In this document: in pieces, positions 9,586 through 22,710 of the stretch
Numbering within the stretch: position 1 is the first letter of the stretch
How the letters are laid out: every line of letters begins with the position of its first letter
NCBI GenBank assembly: GCA_002812745.2
Contig: NCSJ02000082.1
Coordinates: 1-64,000 of the forward strand
DNA length: 64,000 nt
Direction of reading: 5' to 3'
Origin: Scytalidium lignicola
Lineage: Eukaryota > Ascomycota > Leotiomycetes
The notes under the pieces: generated by a model
What the model was told of the DNA's origin: nothing
Databases searched by the model: none
What the model saw: the letters and a program-made list of their open reading frames with translations, nothing else
Program-made: the position numbers and the translations under genes

Positions 9586-12134
9586 TTATTTCGCAGGGGG
9601 CTGACTAGCAGGAGGCTCAAGTGTATGAGTGTGGCCAGGTGTGCTGAACACTTTACCACCTGGTTCTTGGTGGCATATAGGAGTTCCTGTAACCCATGGG
9701 TCTTCCAAGATTTCTGCAAGTATTGCTCGCTTCTTAGGATCAATTTCGAGCATACGGCCTATAATATGTCTGCTCTCTCTAGGCAGGAGTCGTAGTAATC
9801 TCCAAGGACCTTTAATAACCTCGGATTTGGTGTTTTTTTCTGTGTTTTTCTCTGTGATCTTCTCCGAAACATCCTCGGTTGTGTTTGCATGCCTGCCATG
9901 ATGCTTATCCCCGCCATCTTCGCTCTTTCGTCCCGGATTGGGTTGCGATTCGGATTCCTTTTCAGGGTTACCTAAGTCAGTTGTTGACTTAGATGCGCGT
10001 GGAACATCTGATATCCTCCTTATATCGGTCCCTGGAGTTGGAGGGGATGCAAAAAGCTTGTACGAATTGTCTGTCATTCGTGGCATTTTCCACGGGAATC
10101 GTCGAAGTGACATACAACAGAAGATAATAGCAAGAGACCAGATATCTGTTGGCTGTGGGTCATATCTCCGTTCATCGTAAACCTCCGGTGCAAGATACGG
10201 ATCAGATCCAACAATACCTGTAGTTTGTTAATAACATCGATTTAATGACACGATCAATCCACTTACCAGTTGCTGGCGTGATTGAGTGCTCAAATGGATA
10301 TTGGAAAACAGTAGCACTGCCGAAATCAATGATTTTCATAATCCCAAATTCATTTACAACAACGTTGTCCAGCTTTAGGTCTCGGTGAGCTAGACCCATG
10401 CTGTGTAAATATGTGACACCGCTAAGGATCTGTAAAAAACAGCACGTAACCTCCTCTCGACTCATCTTCCCCGTCATTACAATCGCAAACAAGTCGTAAG
10501 GTGCGTACTCCATGACTTCATACCATTTCCCCTTTTCCTGTATAATATCTAACGTTTCGATAATATTGCCGTGATGTAATGTCGATCCTATACAAAACTC
10601 GGCGGTGACCTTTTTAGCATACTCCTTTTCTGACTCATATGAATGTCTAGGTCGAAACTCTTTCACGGCGAATGTGGTGTTGTCGTTACTCCGTTTCATC
10701 AGGCGGACAGATCCACCAGCTCCAGAGCCTAGTACTTTTCCGAATTTTCCGTATTTCGATGTCAATCCGTGGTCATCCCCGANAGGGCAACTGTGAAAGG
10801 CCACCTTGGGTTGGTGGGGTCTTTGTCCCTGATCTAACAGACGACGCAGGAGATGCTGCGCGTTTTGATTTGTGATGGCCACCGAATTTGAGGAAACGCT
10901 TTAGCTCCGACATCGATCCTTTGCTTTGAATTGTAGTCGAGCTTTCATCATGGAAATGGGAAAGGTGGATCTTGGAACCAGAGGAGTGCCTCTTTTCGTC
11001 AGATGTTGCTGCAGAACGTGATGACCTTGGAAGGTTGATAGAAGATGAGCTTGGGGAGACTCTGTGTTTCGAGTTCAAAGCTGTGAACTTGAATCGGGAC
11101 TCTAATACATCCAAATTTCTCGGTTGAGCGGGTCGCTTGTGAGCTGCGTATGGGTCATTGGCATCACCGGAAGGCGTAAACGGTCTGCTATAAATCGGTG
11201 GAACAGCAGCGCGTGTTGGACTAGTATCTCGGGAAGCCGGAACAGAATGGCTACTAGGCCCTATCACGAAGGAGCCATGGTGTCTGGGCCGCTCTTTACT
11301 CGATTCTGTTGACAAACTAGTTGGACGTGTCGAGATCTGATCAGCCGAACCAGGTCTGGAATTGTCTATATTAACTGTAGATGGTGAGGTAGGTGGTGGA
11401 GATATTTGAGGGGTTACCGCAGATGGATCAACCTCAGCGGCAACTTTATGGAGATGAGCGCCTTTTGTAGATGTATTTTCGGCTTCTCTGGAGTTTGTAG
11501 CTAGTGGGGTGATAGGTGGTGAATGCATTGCGGATGTCCGGGGACTTTGGCGCGGGGAAGGCCTGCCAGAGGAACTATGAGTGGGGAAACGGCTGGTCTC
11601 TGAAGGGCTTTCTTCGTTTGATGGTACCTAAATAGAAACATGTCAGATCTAGAGTAATAAAGATAGTTGATGCCATTCTTATAACAAAGACCTGACTATA
11701 ATTGAACCTTAATGTGGAGGCTAACGTACTCTGGAAGCAGGTAGGGACACTGGCTCAAAAGCAAAGTGGCTCATTCGACGCTCCTGAAGTTGCGTCCCTT
11801 GGAGTGTCTTTGATAATTGGCGCAGATCTTCTTGCTCTTTGCTAGACAGCTCTTCGGGAGTGGCGGCAGATTGGTAGCTTTCAAGACTCTGCTCTGGCTC
11901 GATCTCTTGGGCAACAGACGCAAATCGCACGGTAGCAGGACCATCGGCGGCTTTCTGTTCGTGAGAATCCGTTGTTGCGCTGTGGTTGCAGTCTTGAACA
12001 ATAAAATTGATCAGCAGTTGCTCATGGTGAATCTGTTTAATGTCCATGTTCAAGGAGCAAGAACATAGGTAAGCACGTATTCACTTACCCGCAGCAGCCG
12101 CCGGGAGCGCGGCGTTGGGCTCTTCCTCAGCCAT
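9586..12134 (-). CDS. SAT4: serine/threonine kinase of the HAL/NPR1 family (SAT4/HAL4-like)
   Basis: Fungal-specific kinase type that regulates potassium and nutrient transporters at the plasma membrane. Minus-strand exons are 12134-12089, 11992-11730, 11627-10267 and 10217-9586, about 767 residues. The N-terminal half is Ser/Thr/Pro-rich and disordered. The kinase domain starts at [18 protein letters not shown] (P-loop), with AVKEF (lysine), HRDLKLDN (catalytic loop), DFGSA (DFG), DPYLAPEV (activation-loop end) and DIWSL. As in Hal-type kinases, a charged low-complexity insert splits the C-lobe ([13 protein letters not shown] region). The N at 10783 splits the coding region into two frames just before the kinase domain and the exon sum is one base off, so the N marks an unresolved homopolymer. 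Orthology to SAT4/HAL4 rather than HAL5 is likely but not proven. Confidence 0.9.
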
Positions 12135-13523
12135 TTGCAAGCAACCGTACTGGATGAGAGTTCTGGGCCGATTGAATGTAGAAGAGCTGATTTCTTTTGA
12201 CACGATAGAAGACGTCAATGGTGGGAGGTGTTTTTGAGCTCGCAGTTGATTGAAGACCGTAGTGGGGCAGCCGAAGTCACAGCGACCTACGGTAGCAAGG
12301 GGGCCGAGGATCGCCCCAATACTGGGACGGATACGGAGGCACGTTATCCGATAAAGAAACCACGTCTGCACGTCCAAATTATGCAGGACAAAGCCAGGTC
12401 GTTTCGAATCTGAAGCAAAGAGAGAACGAGAGGAGGTCGATTTGTTGTCTGGCTCTAGAGTTCAACGCTTGTGGCCGACAAAAGTTCTGTGGGCTGCACT
12501 ACTACCCGTTAGATCCGTATCTTGGACGAAAGCATCCCGGAACACAAGGGCGCGTGAAGGGTTACTTCTGAGGTCGCGATGATTTATTAGGCCTAGATTC
12601 GACCGATCAACGAAATTAACGATTAAGGGAAATAATGAGCAGTCGGCTTAGCTTGGCTAGTCATTGTTCCTGTGGCTACACAGTAACAATCCAGTACGTC
12701 TTGAGGCGCCACAGCAGACTCTTTTCAGAAATTTCAAGATCCGATAATTCGGTTTCTTACTGTCCAAGTAACGTCAAGCAACTTCCCCGAGCACGGCGGA
12801 GGTTGCTCATTTTCCCCACTTTAATGCTGTAAGTCCAATCAATTTTCGAAAAGCGGTATTTTTGTCTCGTTACTAAGCCGAGCTTCCCTTCTAGAACCCA
12901 TTTATTTCCTTTATTTCCTTGTCTGCGCCACTTTCGCCTAGTGAACCCTGTTGCTCGCCATTTCTCTTAGGCGGCGAGAGAATATCTTGCTGAAACCCTG
13001 TCACGCCTCTGCCGTTTCTGTCTCTCTAAGTCTTCAGTTGAAGAAAATTAAAGGTAGCAAAAATTTGAAACTTCGAACCTCAAGGTCCCTATTCGTCCAC
13101 TTGACCCGACCCAGGCCCAGGTAGATCACGGCGTGGAGTTAAATATCAGGAACTGACGTAGGTGGTGTAAACGAGCGGAGTCCGAGCTGGAACTTTCCAT
13201 TTCCAGATAGGCTAGTTTGAAAGCTGGCAGTAATTAGCTGGAAACCTTAGGGCCTTACCAAGTATCCTGTCGTGCCGTTCCCTTAAAGTATACTGTAGTA
13301 ATTTACGTTTCCCGATTGGGCCGTTCTCAGTGAATCTAGGAGACTAGGAGACCTAGTACAAATAGGGTTTTCATTAGGTGCAGCTTGAGCGGTGTTTGCA
13401 TATTTTTGCTCAATTGAGTCTAATTTGGTTACAGCATCGAGAGGTATGGTAATGTACATATCTATTCCTAACGCCATCCCATCTTTTGATACAAATATTT
13501 CGAACTCAATGCGATGACCAACA
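12135..13523. other. intergenic region, about 1.4 kb
   Basis: Kinase promoter and 5' leader, then the 3' flank of MRPL19. Several short open frames occur on both strands but none shows family resemblance or splice logic. I see no RNA gene. Confidence 0.45.
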
Positions 13524-14089
13524 TTAAGGTACCACAGTAACTCCACATGTCTTAGCTGTTGCAATAACCGATTTGCAAAGACTCTGTAACGATATTCCTG
13601 AAAGCCGTGACTCAGACTGCTTAATCTTTGCAATCTCATATATGTGCTTGAGGCTTATAGTCCCAACGCTCTCTTTTCCGGGGTTGTTCGCACCCTTCAG
13701 CTTTCCCTTACGCAATTCTGCGCCAGCCGCCCCCAAGAGCAGGTATGATGTTGTTGGTGTGCGGAGTTCGAAATGAAAAGATCGGTCGGGTCGTACTGTG
13801 ACTCGCGCAGGTATTGGGATCCCCGGCGTCATATGAGCAGTTCTAGCATTGAACTCCTAAGGATGGTTAGACCAATTGATCCGTACAATGGCAGGGAGTC
13901 TAAGGAAGCTTAATGGCTACTAAGAGTCTCCAAAATTCTGTAAGATGATCGTATGCGTACCTTACAAAAATCCATCGACTTCACTCCCTTAGAACCAAGA
14001 GCAGGGCCGACTGGAGGACTTGGAGTTGCCTGCCCAGCCCCTACAATCAGTTTCACAATCTGATCCGTTGCCGCGCGTGCTTTCGACAT
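13524..14089 (-). CDS. MRPL19: mitochondrial large-subunit ribosomal protein uL11m
   Basis: Part of the GTPase-associated centre of the mitochondrial large subunit. Exons on the minus strand are 14089-13961 and 13856-13524 (104-nt intron), 153 residues, close to bacterial L11 (about 142). The N-terminal motif [20 protein letters not shown] is diagnostic of L11, followed by MDFCK|EFNART across the splice junction, PVRVTV-like strands, and the C-terminal rRNA-binding domain ([15 protein letters not shown]). I place the start at [10 protein letters not shown] because it matches the compact bacterial start; an in-frame ATG at 14110 adds seven residues. It is divergent from SVF1 with a 427-nt shared promoter. 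Confidence 0.95.
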
Positions 14090-14516
14090 TTTGACAATTG
14101 TATTGTGCAAGTTTATAAGGTGTGATGAAAGCCTTGAGGTATCGAAATTATTTTATGCCTGAAGTACTAGGCTTCTACAACTTTAAAGTCTGGATGTGGG
14201 GGGATACGGCTTCCAAATCGGGACGCGAATGATTGCACCAAAAACTTTATTTAATGAGCTGCAGTTTTGTAACAAGACTAGTAAATTTAATGGCTAAATA
14301 TGGATACATCTTAATACTTAGATCAAGTTTACTTTTAGAAAGAATAGTTCAATAACTTTATCGTTATTTTATCACGTGTGAATGCGCTAGAATGAGGAGT
14401 AAGGGTGGTCGAAACGACGATGGCGGTGGACGAGAAACACTGGTAAAACTTGAACATCTTTTGTTCAATATCCTACCTAAACTCACCATAACGCACCCAC
14501 AGAACATTTCTTGAAG
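14090..14516. promoter_or_regulatory. bidirectional promoter region MRPL19/SVF1
   Basis: Head-to-head spacer of 427 nt, AT-rich, with a CACGTG core at 14373-14378. Shared control of the two genes is inference. Confidence 0.4.
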
Positions 14517-15826
14517 ATGTTTTCCTGGGCGAAACAACAGTGTGTCCTTCTACATTCTGCAAACTACTTTGGCAGTCTCTAACTAGCAATTTTCTGATGA
14601 CACAGGCTGGCCAATGTTGCCGGCACACAAGAACCGATCTATGGGCCGTCAGCCATCCGGTCAGTAGCAAAGCAAGCCGAGGCAAAGCCATATACAGAAC
14701 TGAAGAGGGAGGATATGAAATGGGCTTTAATAGATACGACTTGTGTAGAGACGCAGATCTTCTACCTGACGGCTGAAACCGGGCATATCGCGTTTGTTCA
14801 GGTCATATACAGCAATGTTGCGTAAGACTGCTTCGTTATCCGACGTCATACGAAATTCAAGCTAACATTGAAAAGAGGTATCCGAATAACTGCTCAATTC
14901 AACACCAAGATTTTCTATCCCGGCGCATCACAGCCCAATCTATGGTCGAGTGATCCTCTATCCAACATCGAGTTCAGCGAGGACAAGACGAATTTCTATG
15001 CCGATAATTGTGCGATAGAACTTTCTGAGGATAATAAATCATATACTATCAAATCTATGACAAATGAAGCCTCGATCGTCAATGTCACTGTGACTCGTGT
15101 CGCTCCCGGCTTCCAGGTGGGTGTAGATGGGACATCATACTTTGGCACCGACCCGGAACAGCCCTGGGGTTCGATGAGACATACTTTCTGGCCTAGAAAT
15201 ACTGTTGAGGGTACTATTGTAACGAATGATGGTCCTATCGATTTCAAAGGGAACGCTTTGTTCATACATTGTCTTCAAGGCATGAAACCTCATCACGCTG
15301 CGGCGAAATGGAATTTCGTCAACTTTCAAGGACCAAGTTACTCTGCCATTATGATGGAATATGAAACACCTCCTTCCTATGGATCGACGATTGTCAATGT
15401 TGGTGGTATCATAAAAAACGATGAGATTATTTTCGCTGGCACGACAAACACTGCCACGCACACGAGTATAAAGGGAGATGTGGATAACGATTGGCCAGAG
15501 CCAGAAGCGGCCAAGTTTCAGTGGAATGGCAAGAGCAAGGATGGGAAGGATGTTGAGGCAGTTCTTGAGGGCTCCTTGGGTAAGAGACTCGATAGAGTTG
15601 ATATCATGGCAGAAGTACCAGGGTTCGTGAAAAGTTTAGTAGCTGTGGCAGCAGGAACGAAGCCCTACATCTATCAGGTTTGTTCTACGTTTCCTTTTGG
15701 AGAATTATATCTAACGGTTTGCAGTACTCCCCGAGTACAGTGCCACTTGCTCTAAAGTTAAAGGTTGGGGATGAAGAATCGGTCGAGGAGGGAACCTTAT
15801 TCATGGAGGCTACTTTCATTTCCTAG
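14517..15826 (+). CDS. SVF1: survival factor SVF1 (ceramide transport / oxidative stress)
   Basis: Lipocalin-like fungal protein needed for survival under oxidative stress; in yeast it moves ceramide between ER and Golgi. Exons are 14517-14539, 14606-14821, 14876-15677 and 15725-15826, 380 residues, matching the family length. The N-terminal peptide [20 protein letters not shown] is the conserved amphipathic membrane-binding helix, assembled over the first splice junction. Further landmarks are [47 protein letters not shown] and the C-terminal [12 protein letters not shown]. All introns are short GT-AG (47-66 nt). Confidence 0.95.
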
Positions 15827-17847
15827 AAGACTTGCCTAATCGTATGAAATCTATCATTTAGTTATATTAAACTCTGCGTTAAGTAAAAGAACGCCCCACA
15901 GTCGTTGGTTAGCAGAAGGCATTCATGTGCCACGATATTAATAACAGCTCTAATAAAACATAAATTGAACAAATTCTACTTTTATGTTGATAATTTTGGC
16001 GTGCTGTAACACAAGCATTGTTCTAGGTTAGCGGCTCTGTTTTCTTTGTGTTCTATATCGACGACTTGATTAATTACAAACAAAGTTGCAAGACCTTTTT
16101 TCCCACAATCGGCAAACAAAAGTGAGGCCCCGCGTTTCATCAAACAAAGCTGGTATTTTGTTGCAGTTGCTCCACCTTCCTGTTTTCCAACACTTTTCCA
16201 GTCGAGAAGCAATAGCCCCATCAACCAACTCATAATCAAATCTAAACAATAGTACCGATGCCTCCAGTAAGACCTGACGGACGGCCTGCACTAGCAGGTA
16301 AGGGGCTTGCAGTGGATGGCAGGGGAGTAGGCTCGCGTGGGCTGGGTAAAACCCATTTTAGGAGACAGAGGTATAGTTCACTTTGATAACGACATCAGGA
16401 TCCTTATTTCTCACAGGATCAGCTCTGACAGTTTACTAACATTGGATGGTTGAAGGAAAATTGTGAAAGATAACATTCAAGGTATAAGTAAGTTTAACAC
16501 TAGCTGGAATGCGAAACTTGCACGGGAGCTACTGTAAGCTAACCTCCGTTCTCCCATAACTTAGCCAAAGGCGATATTAGGTCAGTTATTTCTTCTGGTT
16601 TTATCTTCGTGGTTTATGCGCTAGTTTTTATCCGTCAAACGCGTATGATGATGATAGTACTAATCTATCTTCTCTAGGAGGCTAGCAAGACGAGGCGGGG
16701 TTAAGAGAATATCTGCCAATATTTATCATGAGGCCCGTCTATGCATTAAAGCATATCTTGAGGGAGTAAGTTTTCGCCGATCTGAAATTTCCTTGTTTTC
16801 AACTGACGTTCTAGATCGTCCGCGACTGTGTAATCTACACTGAACATAGTAAACGCAAAACCGTGACAGTCACGGATGTACGGCATCTTCACACGACTTT
16901 TTAACAGGATCTTTTGGTTTCTGACCTTTTGACAGGTTATCTTTGCTCTGAAGCGCATTGGACGCCCGATCTATGGATTTGATAAGCAAAGGGATTAATT
17001 CAGACTCATCTCTTGAAGTTCAGGTACGGGGCGTTGGGCGTTGGGCATAATGTGCATACTACATACAGTTTGTGCGAAGTACATGGATCTCTGGGTTATT
17101 GGTATGGAAAGACTTGGTGTATTATGGATTTTACAAAACAAAATCTTAGTCCTGAGAAATGAAAGTTTCTGTCTGGTCTCCAATATCTACTAATTATGAC
17201 ATCCGGTATTTGTTCCCATAATCAAACCAGATAAGGCTATCAGAAAATCCGAATCCTATGTTGGTTACTCCGTACATTTTGAGAGGCTTAACTTGTCCAT
17301 GAGAATACAGCTAGAAAAGAAGTTGTTGCATGTGGTTCTGAAGAAGAAAGGCTGAAGAGTGGAACACTCACTACCAACAACGTCCGAGTGACACAAAACC
17401 AAAACCTGGCGCCTTCACAACTCGGCCATAGACGTGCAACAAAAGCCTTGCTCCACACAGCCCAGGAGATGTCATTGGCGGATACCTGCCTTAGTTTGGA
17501 AGGAAGCGAGATTCTATTGGTGCTTCCGTGCGTGCACACCTTGCAGGATGACAACGGATATTTGCTGCTGTCTTCTTATTTTAGAACGCGAGGAGAGTTT
17601 TATTTTGCAAATATTGAAGTAATGCAAGGAGCAAAAACTTTGACTTCAAAGGGAAATAAGGGGGAATTATCATATGATACAGGGGGATAGACCGTGCTGT
17701 GGCGTAAGCGTGATGTGGTGGTGATTTCGCGATTGTAAATACTCTGTATTGTATATTGACTCGACGCGTGTGCTTCCATCGAGCAACACTCTCTTTTCTT
17801 CACATACAGCCCCACAGTTGGATATCCACTCCGAGGTGTATGTAAAT
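15827..17847. other. intergenic region, about 2 kb
   Basis: It lies between SVF1 and the helicase, which point the same way. Only short overlapping open frames are present (for example around 15982-16291 and 17388-17690), with no recognisable family or splice continuity. A small tandem repeat of GGGCGTT units occurs near 17034-17046. Confidence 0.45.
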
Positions 17848-20667
17848 ATGGGGAAGCGTACCATAGAGACCATCGATTTGACCGAAGATGATGAGAACCT
17901 GCCACAAGCCAAGTATGCACGCGTCAATCAGCCGCCAGTATCGCAGCCTCGTCCAACTCAGTCTTTGGCATCAGGTGATATCTTGATTTCCAGTCAAGAC
18001 AATGATGAGAACGAGATCATCGATCTAAGCCAAGCTATTGATGATGGTCTTGCTTGGGTTTGTATTGGTGCTATAGACGCCAAAATTGTTGGCATCCGGT
18101 ATTACAGTGGTTATGCAACAATGGGAGAAAACGTTCTTCTTAGAAGAGAGCCTGAAAACCAATATGATAGAAATGCCATTGCGGTTCAAAATGTCCAAGG
18201 AAGTCAAATCGGCCATATTCCTCGGAATCTGGCAGCAAAGCTTGCATCATATATGGTAGGTACTCCCGACCTGAGCGTCACATATATCCTAACAAAACTG
18301 TAAAGGATGCAAAAGAATGTATCATTGAAGCAAGTTTGGCTGGGGAGAAAGGAGCGTTTGACTGTCCTATTCTCCTGAAAGTCTTCGGGCCTATGGATCC
18401 CAGGCTCCGGGCGGCACTAGAACATAAGATGAAGAATGACCGCCTCGGGCTCAAGAAAAGGGGAATTGCGGCTCCAAAGGCTGCAAAGACTGCGAAACCT
18501 ATACTCCCCCCAACAAGAAAGAAATTAGGCTATCAGAGTAACTCACAACCAGGAAGCAGCCAACAGGAGGAAGAGATTGAGCCACCTCAACCAAGTCTTC
18601 AGGATTTCGTCCTGAACAGCGAGCAATTCAGACCTAGAGATATTGAAGAGTTTGTCGAACAATGGGCAGCACCAGAAGCGACTCTAGAAAAGATGCCAAT
18701 GGCTAAGCAGCCAGATAAGTTGGTTTCAGTTCTCTTGCCATACCAACGTCAAGGATTGGCATGGTTGTTAGATAAAGAGAACCCTATCCTACCAGAAGTT
18801 GGATCCAAGGATGTTGTTCAACTATGGAAACGCCCAGCTAATCGTCCAAATGCGTTCCAGAACATCGCAACGCAGTTTATTACCGCTACACCACCAGTAT
18901 TAGCACCAGGAGGTATTTTGGCAGACGACATGGGGCTTGGAAAAACACTACAAGTTATCAGCCTTATTTTACAAGGAGGTGCTGGAACTACGTTGATCCT
19001 GGCCCCAGTAAGTGTCATGTCCAATTGGGCACAACAGATGGAGAGACATATCAAAAAAGAACATGCGCTTAAAGTCTTGACATATCACGGCAGCAACCGG
19101 AAGCGTATGAATGCTAAGGATTTTGCTGAATATGATGTGGTGATATCTACTTACGGAACACTGAGCACAGAGTATATGCCGCGAGGCGTTAAAACTCCAT
19201 CACAGGTACCTAGGAAGGATGGCATATTTTCAATGGCATGGCGCAGGGTTGTTCTTGATGAAGGCCATATTATTCGGAATCCACGGACCAAGGCTGCTGT
19301 GGCAGCTTCTTCTCTATTGTCCAAGTCTCGATGGGTACTCACCGGAACACCTATTGTCAATAACATCACCGATCTATTCTCGATGCTTAAATTTCTGGGA
19401 ATTACGGGTGGTCTTGAGCGACAGGAGCTATTCAATGCAATTCTAGCGCGGCCGTTGGCTATGGGCGATACGAATGCTGAGCATCTCCTGCAAACAGTCA
19501 TGAGAACGATGTGTTTGCGACGGAAGAAAGATATGAAGTTTATTGATCTAAAGCTTCCGAAGCTCTCGGAATATATTCACAGGATCAAATTTCGAGATGA
19601 TGAAAAAAAAGAAATATGAAGCATTTTCGTAAGTACACTAATATATATCCAGTAGAGACAGATAATAACTGATGAATTGCAGAATGGAAGCCAAAGGCCT
19701 CCTTCAGAAATACCAAACTGGAAAAGGAAAAACCAAGGGCAAGGGAGCGACTAATTATAACAATCTTCTTGAAGTCCTGCTTCGTCTCCGCCAAGTGTGC
19801 TGTCACTGGAAACTTTGCGGCTCACGTGTATCAGATCTCCTTTCCTTGCTGGAGAATGACGATGTTGTTGTCCTCAATAAAGAGACCACTTTAGCTCTCC
19901 AAGCATTACTTCAAATCAGCATCGACAATAGGGACGAGTGCTCTATATGTCTTGATGAACTCCACAATCCAGTTATAACAACTTGTAAGCATACATTCGG
20001 AAGAGAATGCATAGAGAGAACGATTGATCTTCAGCACAAATGTCCAATGTGCCGTGCTGCGCTTAACGACACAGAGTGCCTGGTTGAGCCAGCTGAAGAG
20101 ACGATAGAAGAGAATGAAGATGCAGACATCGATACCGAAACAAAGAGTAGTAAGACGGAAGCCCTGATAAGCATCCTTAAGGCTTCTCGAAAAGACCCGT
20201 TATCGAAAGTTGTTATCTTTTCTCAATGGACATCCTTTTTGAATATCATTCAACTCCAGCTTGCTGATGCTGGTTTTAAATATACCCGTATCGATGGCTC
20301 CATGCCCGCTCATGCTCGTGATGCTGCTATCTCATCACTTGACAATGATCCGGAAACCAGGATAATGCTGGCAAGTTTGTCAGTCTGCAGTGTGGGATTG
20401 AATCTTGTTTCGGCAGACACAGTTATTCTCGCCGACAGCTGGTGGGCTCCTGCAATTGAAGACCAGGCTGTAGATCGGGTCCATAGACTTGGTCAGACAA
20501 GAACATGTACAGTTTGGAGATTGATTATGGAGGACAGCATCGAGGAGAGAGTGCTGGAGATCCAAGCTGAAAAGAGGAAGTTGGTTGGGAAAGCGTTTCA
20601 GGAGAAGACAAAGGGTGGGAAGGAGAAGACCACGAGAATGGCTGACATTATGAAGTTGTTGACCTAA
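17848..20667 (+). CDS. HIRAN-SNF2-RING helicase (HLTF/Rad5-like) with a one-base frame slip
   Basis: Post-replication-repair type enzyme: HIRAN binds 3' DNA ends, SNF2 ATPase remodels forks or chromatin, RING is a ubiquitin ligase. Exons are 17848-18255, 18306-19628 and 19683-20667, about 904 residues. HIRAN spans about 70-165 (VGIRYYSGYAT, ENQYDRNAIAV). SNF2 motifs are DDMGLGKTLQV (I), DEGH (II) and LTGTPIVNN (III); the RING is CSICLDELHNP...CKHTFGRECIE...CPMC between helicase lobes. The C-lobe has FSQWTSFLN, DRVHRLGQTRT. The frame stops at TGA just past an A8 run (19603-19610). With one A fewer it reads KKKYEAF and splices in frame into MEAKGLLQKYQ, and the exon sum is one base over. Sequencing slip is likeliest. 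HLTF-like rather than strict RAD5 because the protein is shorter. Confidence 0.9.
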
Positions 20668-21003
20668 GTTAAGGNTTTTTTTCAAGTGTTTTAACAGATT
20701 TTCTTGGTATATTTGCTTCTAAGCTTGTGTTAACATTAATGGTTTTGTTCAGGTTGGGTTGTACTTGTAGATATATGGACAGATTACTGCGAAAGACAAT
20801 AAAAATCAATTGGGATTTAAATGTATCTGCTCCCAATAAATATAGCTTTATAATAATTTATGGTAACTACTATTCTAAAAGCTCTTAATATATGGCAGGC
20901 ATTCAATAAATACGCTCTACCCTATTCCTTAAGATATTCCCTAAACGCCCTAAAATGCTTACATCTATCATATAAATCTACTGAAACTACCGTCCGCGCC
21001 CTC
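20668..21003. other. convergent intergenic region
   Basis: AT-rich 3' flanks of the helicase and the TMEM42-like gene, with an N at 20675 beside a T run. No gene is seen. Confidence 0.5.
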
Positions 21004-22020
21004 TTAATCTGTGCCCAAATCTAAAATATCTTCATCTTCTTTCCTCTTTGTGCTTTCTAACCCCTCAGTTAATTCGACCTCATCAGCTAACAACACTACC
21101 TCCTCTTCACGGAATGTGCCTTCTCCACCTTCTGCGGCACCTTGTCCGCTGACATCCTTACTCCCGTCAACAGGCTCTTCCCTACGGCCAATAATGACGT
21201 TGCCGGCAACGAGCATCGCTGCGCCGAGCCACCATAGCGGAGGTAGAGATTCGCTGAAGATGATGAATCCAAGGATTGCAGTGATCATGAAATTGGAGGA
21301 AGTGTTAATTATGCTCACTTGCGTTGTTGAGGTTCCTCGTGCTAGGGCTTTAGTGAAGAGTGCCCACATCTATGAATATGATTAGTCTTCTAAGCAAGTC
21401 TACAATGGAGGTTGAAGCTTGGGGGCATACCACTCCATTGAATAGTAGATTCAAGCCAAAGAATATCTATTGTGAGGTTAATTTGAGTTCTAGCAAATAT
21501 TGTTTAAAAAAGAGGGAAAGGAAAAGAGAAGCAGTTTTGAGTGGAAATGATAGCAAGAATATGGATAAGAGAGGGCCGCGATAATGAAATAGACTCACAG
21601 CTCTGATAATATACTCAACACCCTTTTCCATCTTATCAAGGCCAAATAGCCCCGCAATGGTAGTTGCAAAACTTGTAGTGAGTTGAGTAGTTGTACTGCA
21701 ACGGGACACAACGTTTTCAAGTCAGTCAGCCAGATGAAACCAATCAAATATCAATTACGAGCAAGGACGCTCAAGCAGGTTCGAATCGTTCTGAACAACA
21801 TCACTTACAGTTTGGCAAAAACACCATTAAAGGCAGCGCATGCGCCACTGGCAATGGCAAGAGTGATCCATTGCGCATGTCGACTAGTTTTCAGGACTTC
21901 CATCTCTTCTGTTGCAGCGACGGTCTCAGGAGCAGGATGAGAGGTAGATGAGTCTGATAAAGTTGGGGGATTCTTGGCGCGGTTTAGAAGTGGTTGCTGT
22001 TCATCTAGCTGGTCAGCCAT
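21004..22020 (-). CDS. EamA/DMT-superfamily membrane protein, TMEM42-like
   Basis: Small drug/metabolite-transporter-type protein of unknown substrate. Minus-strand exons are 22020-21809, 21695-21599, 21466-21431 and 21369-21004, 236 residues. After a 50-residue hydrophilic N-terminus come about four membrane helices: WITLAIASGACAAFNGVFAK, a loop with TTIAGLFG, FFGLNLLFNGVMWALF across the 36-nt third exon, and the EamA-like end (NTSSNFMITAILGFIIFSE, LGAAMLVAGNVIIG). The C-tail is acidic. Half the size of ten-TM DMT carriers, so it probably works as a dimer, as is thought for the TMEM42/TMEM234 group; the substrate cannot be inferred. Confidence 0.8.
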
Positions 22021-22710
22021 TACAATTGTTCCAGTAATAGTGGAACCGGCGTTTTGACCTTCGTAGTATTGGTTGCAGTAACGCGCTGGCGCACCATTTT
22101 TTGGGGACTGTGGACAATGGGATGGGAAGTTCGGAATACGGTAATTAACATCAGATTTGGTCTGAATTGCTTGTTTGCTTTCTTCGCCCCTGGAGAGGCT
22201 CTCGGTAGCCCCGGAGTTTGGGCTCTCTATTCGCTACAATCTACACCCTAGCTACCGATAACTCTAACTTGAATCTGATACAACAGTAGAATGGAAGTAA
22301 ATATGATAAATGATATGCTTTTACAATTATACTGTCGGAAGGGCTTTGGGCAATAAATTGCCGTCTCAATACTATTCCTACCATTCATAGTTTTCATCAA
22401 GGCATAGAACTTAAGTCATGTTCAAGTAATCTTGCTTGTTGTGAATAACCTTTAAAAATATCCTTGTTTGATGTTATTCGTTGCCATCCGACTAGTTAAC
22501 GCCATTGATGACCTAGATAAACCATAGAAAACGCCATGCCATGCCTTGGCCAGCCCTTTGCTGAAAATGCAACCCATTTGATAACCTCCCAACATATTAT
22601 AAACGTCTATAACTCCGATTATTTGCCAATTTATACCCGATGCCACTCTAAAAAAGCAGTCATGACCACGATGTAGTCGTTTCCTTGCGGACAACCTTCT
22701 CAAACTACCA
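22021..22710. other. intergenic region
   Basis: Promoter side of the TMEM42-like gene and the 3' flank of TOA2. Only short open frames occur, with no recognisable feature. Confidence 0.5.

Noticed and set aside
21770..21800. GGTTCGAATCG-like B-box in an intron of the TMEM42-like gene
   Set aside because: No A-box or cloverleaf upstream; it lies wholly within a normal intron.
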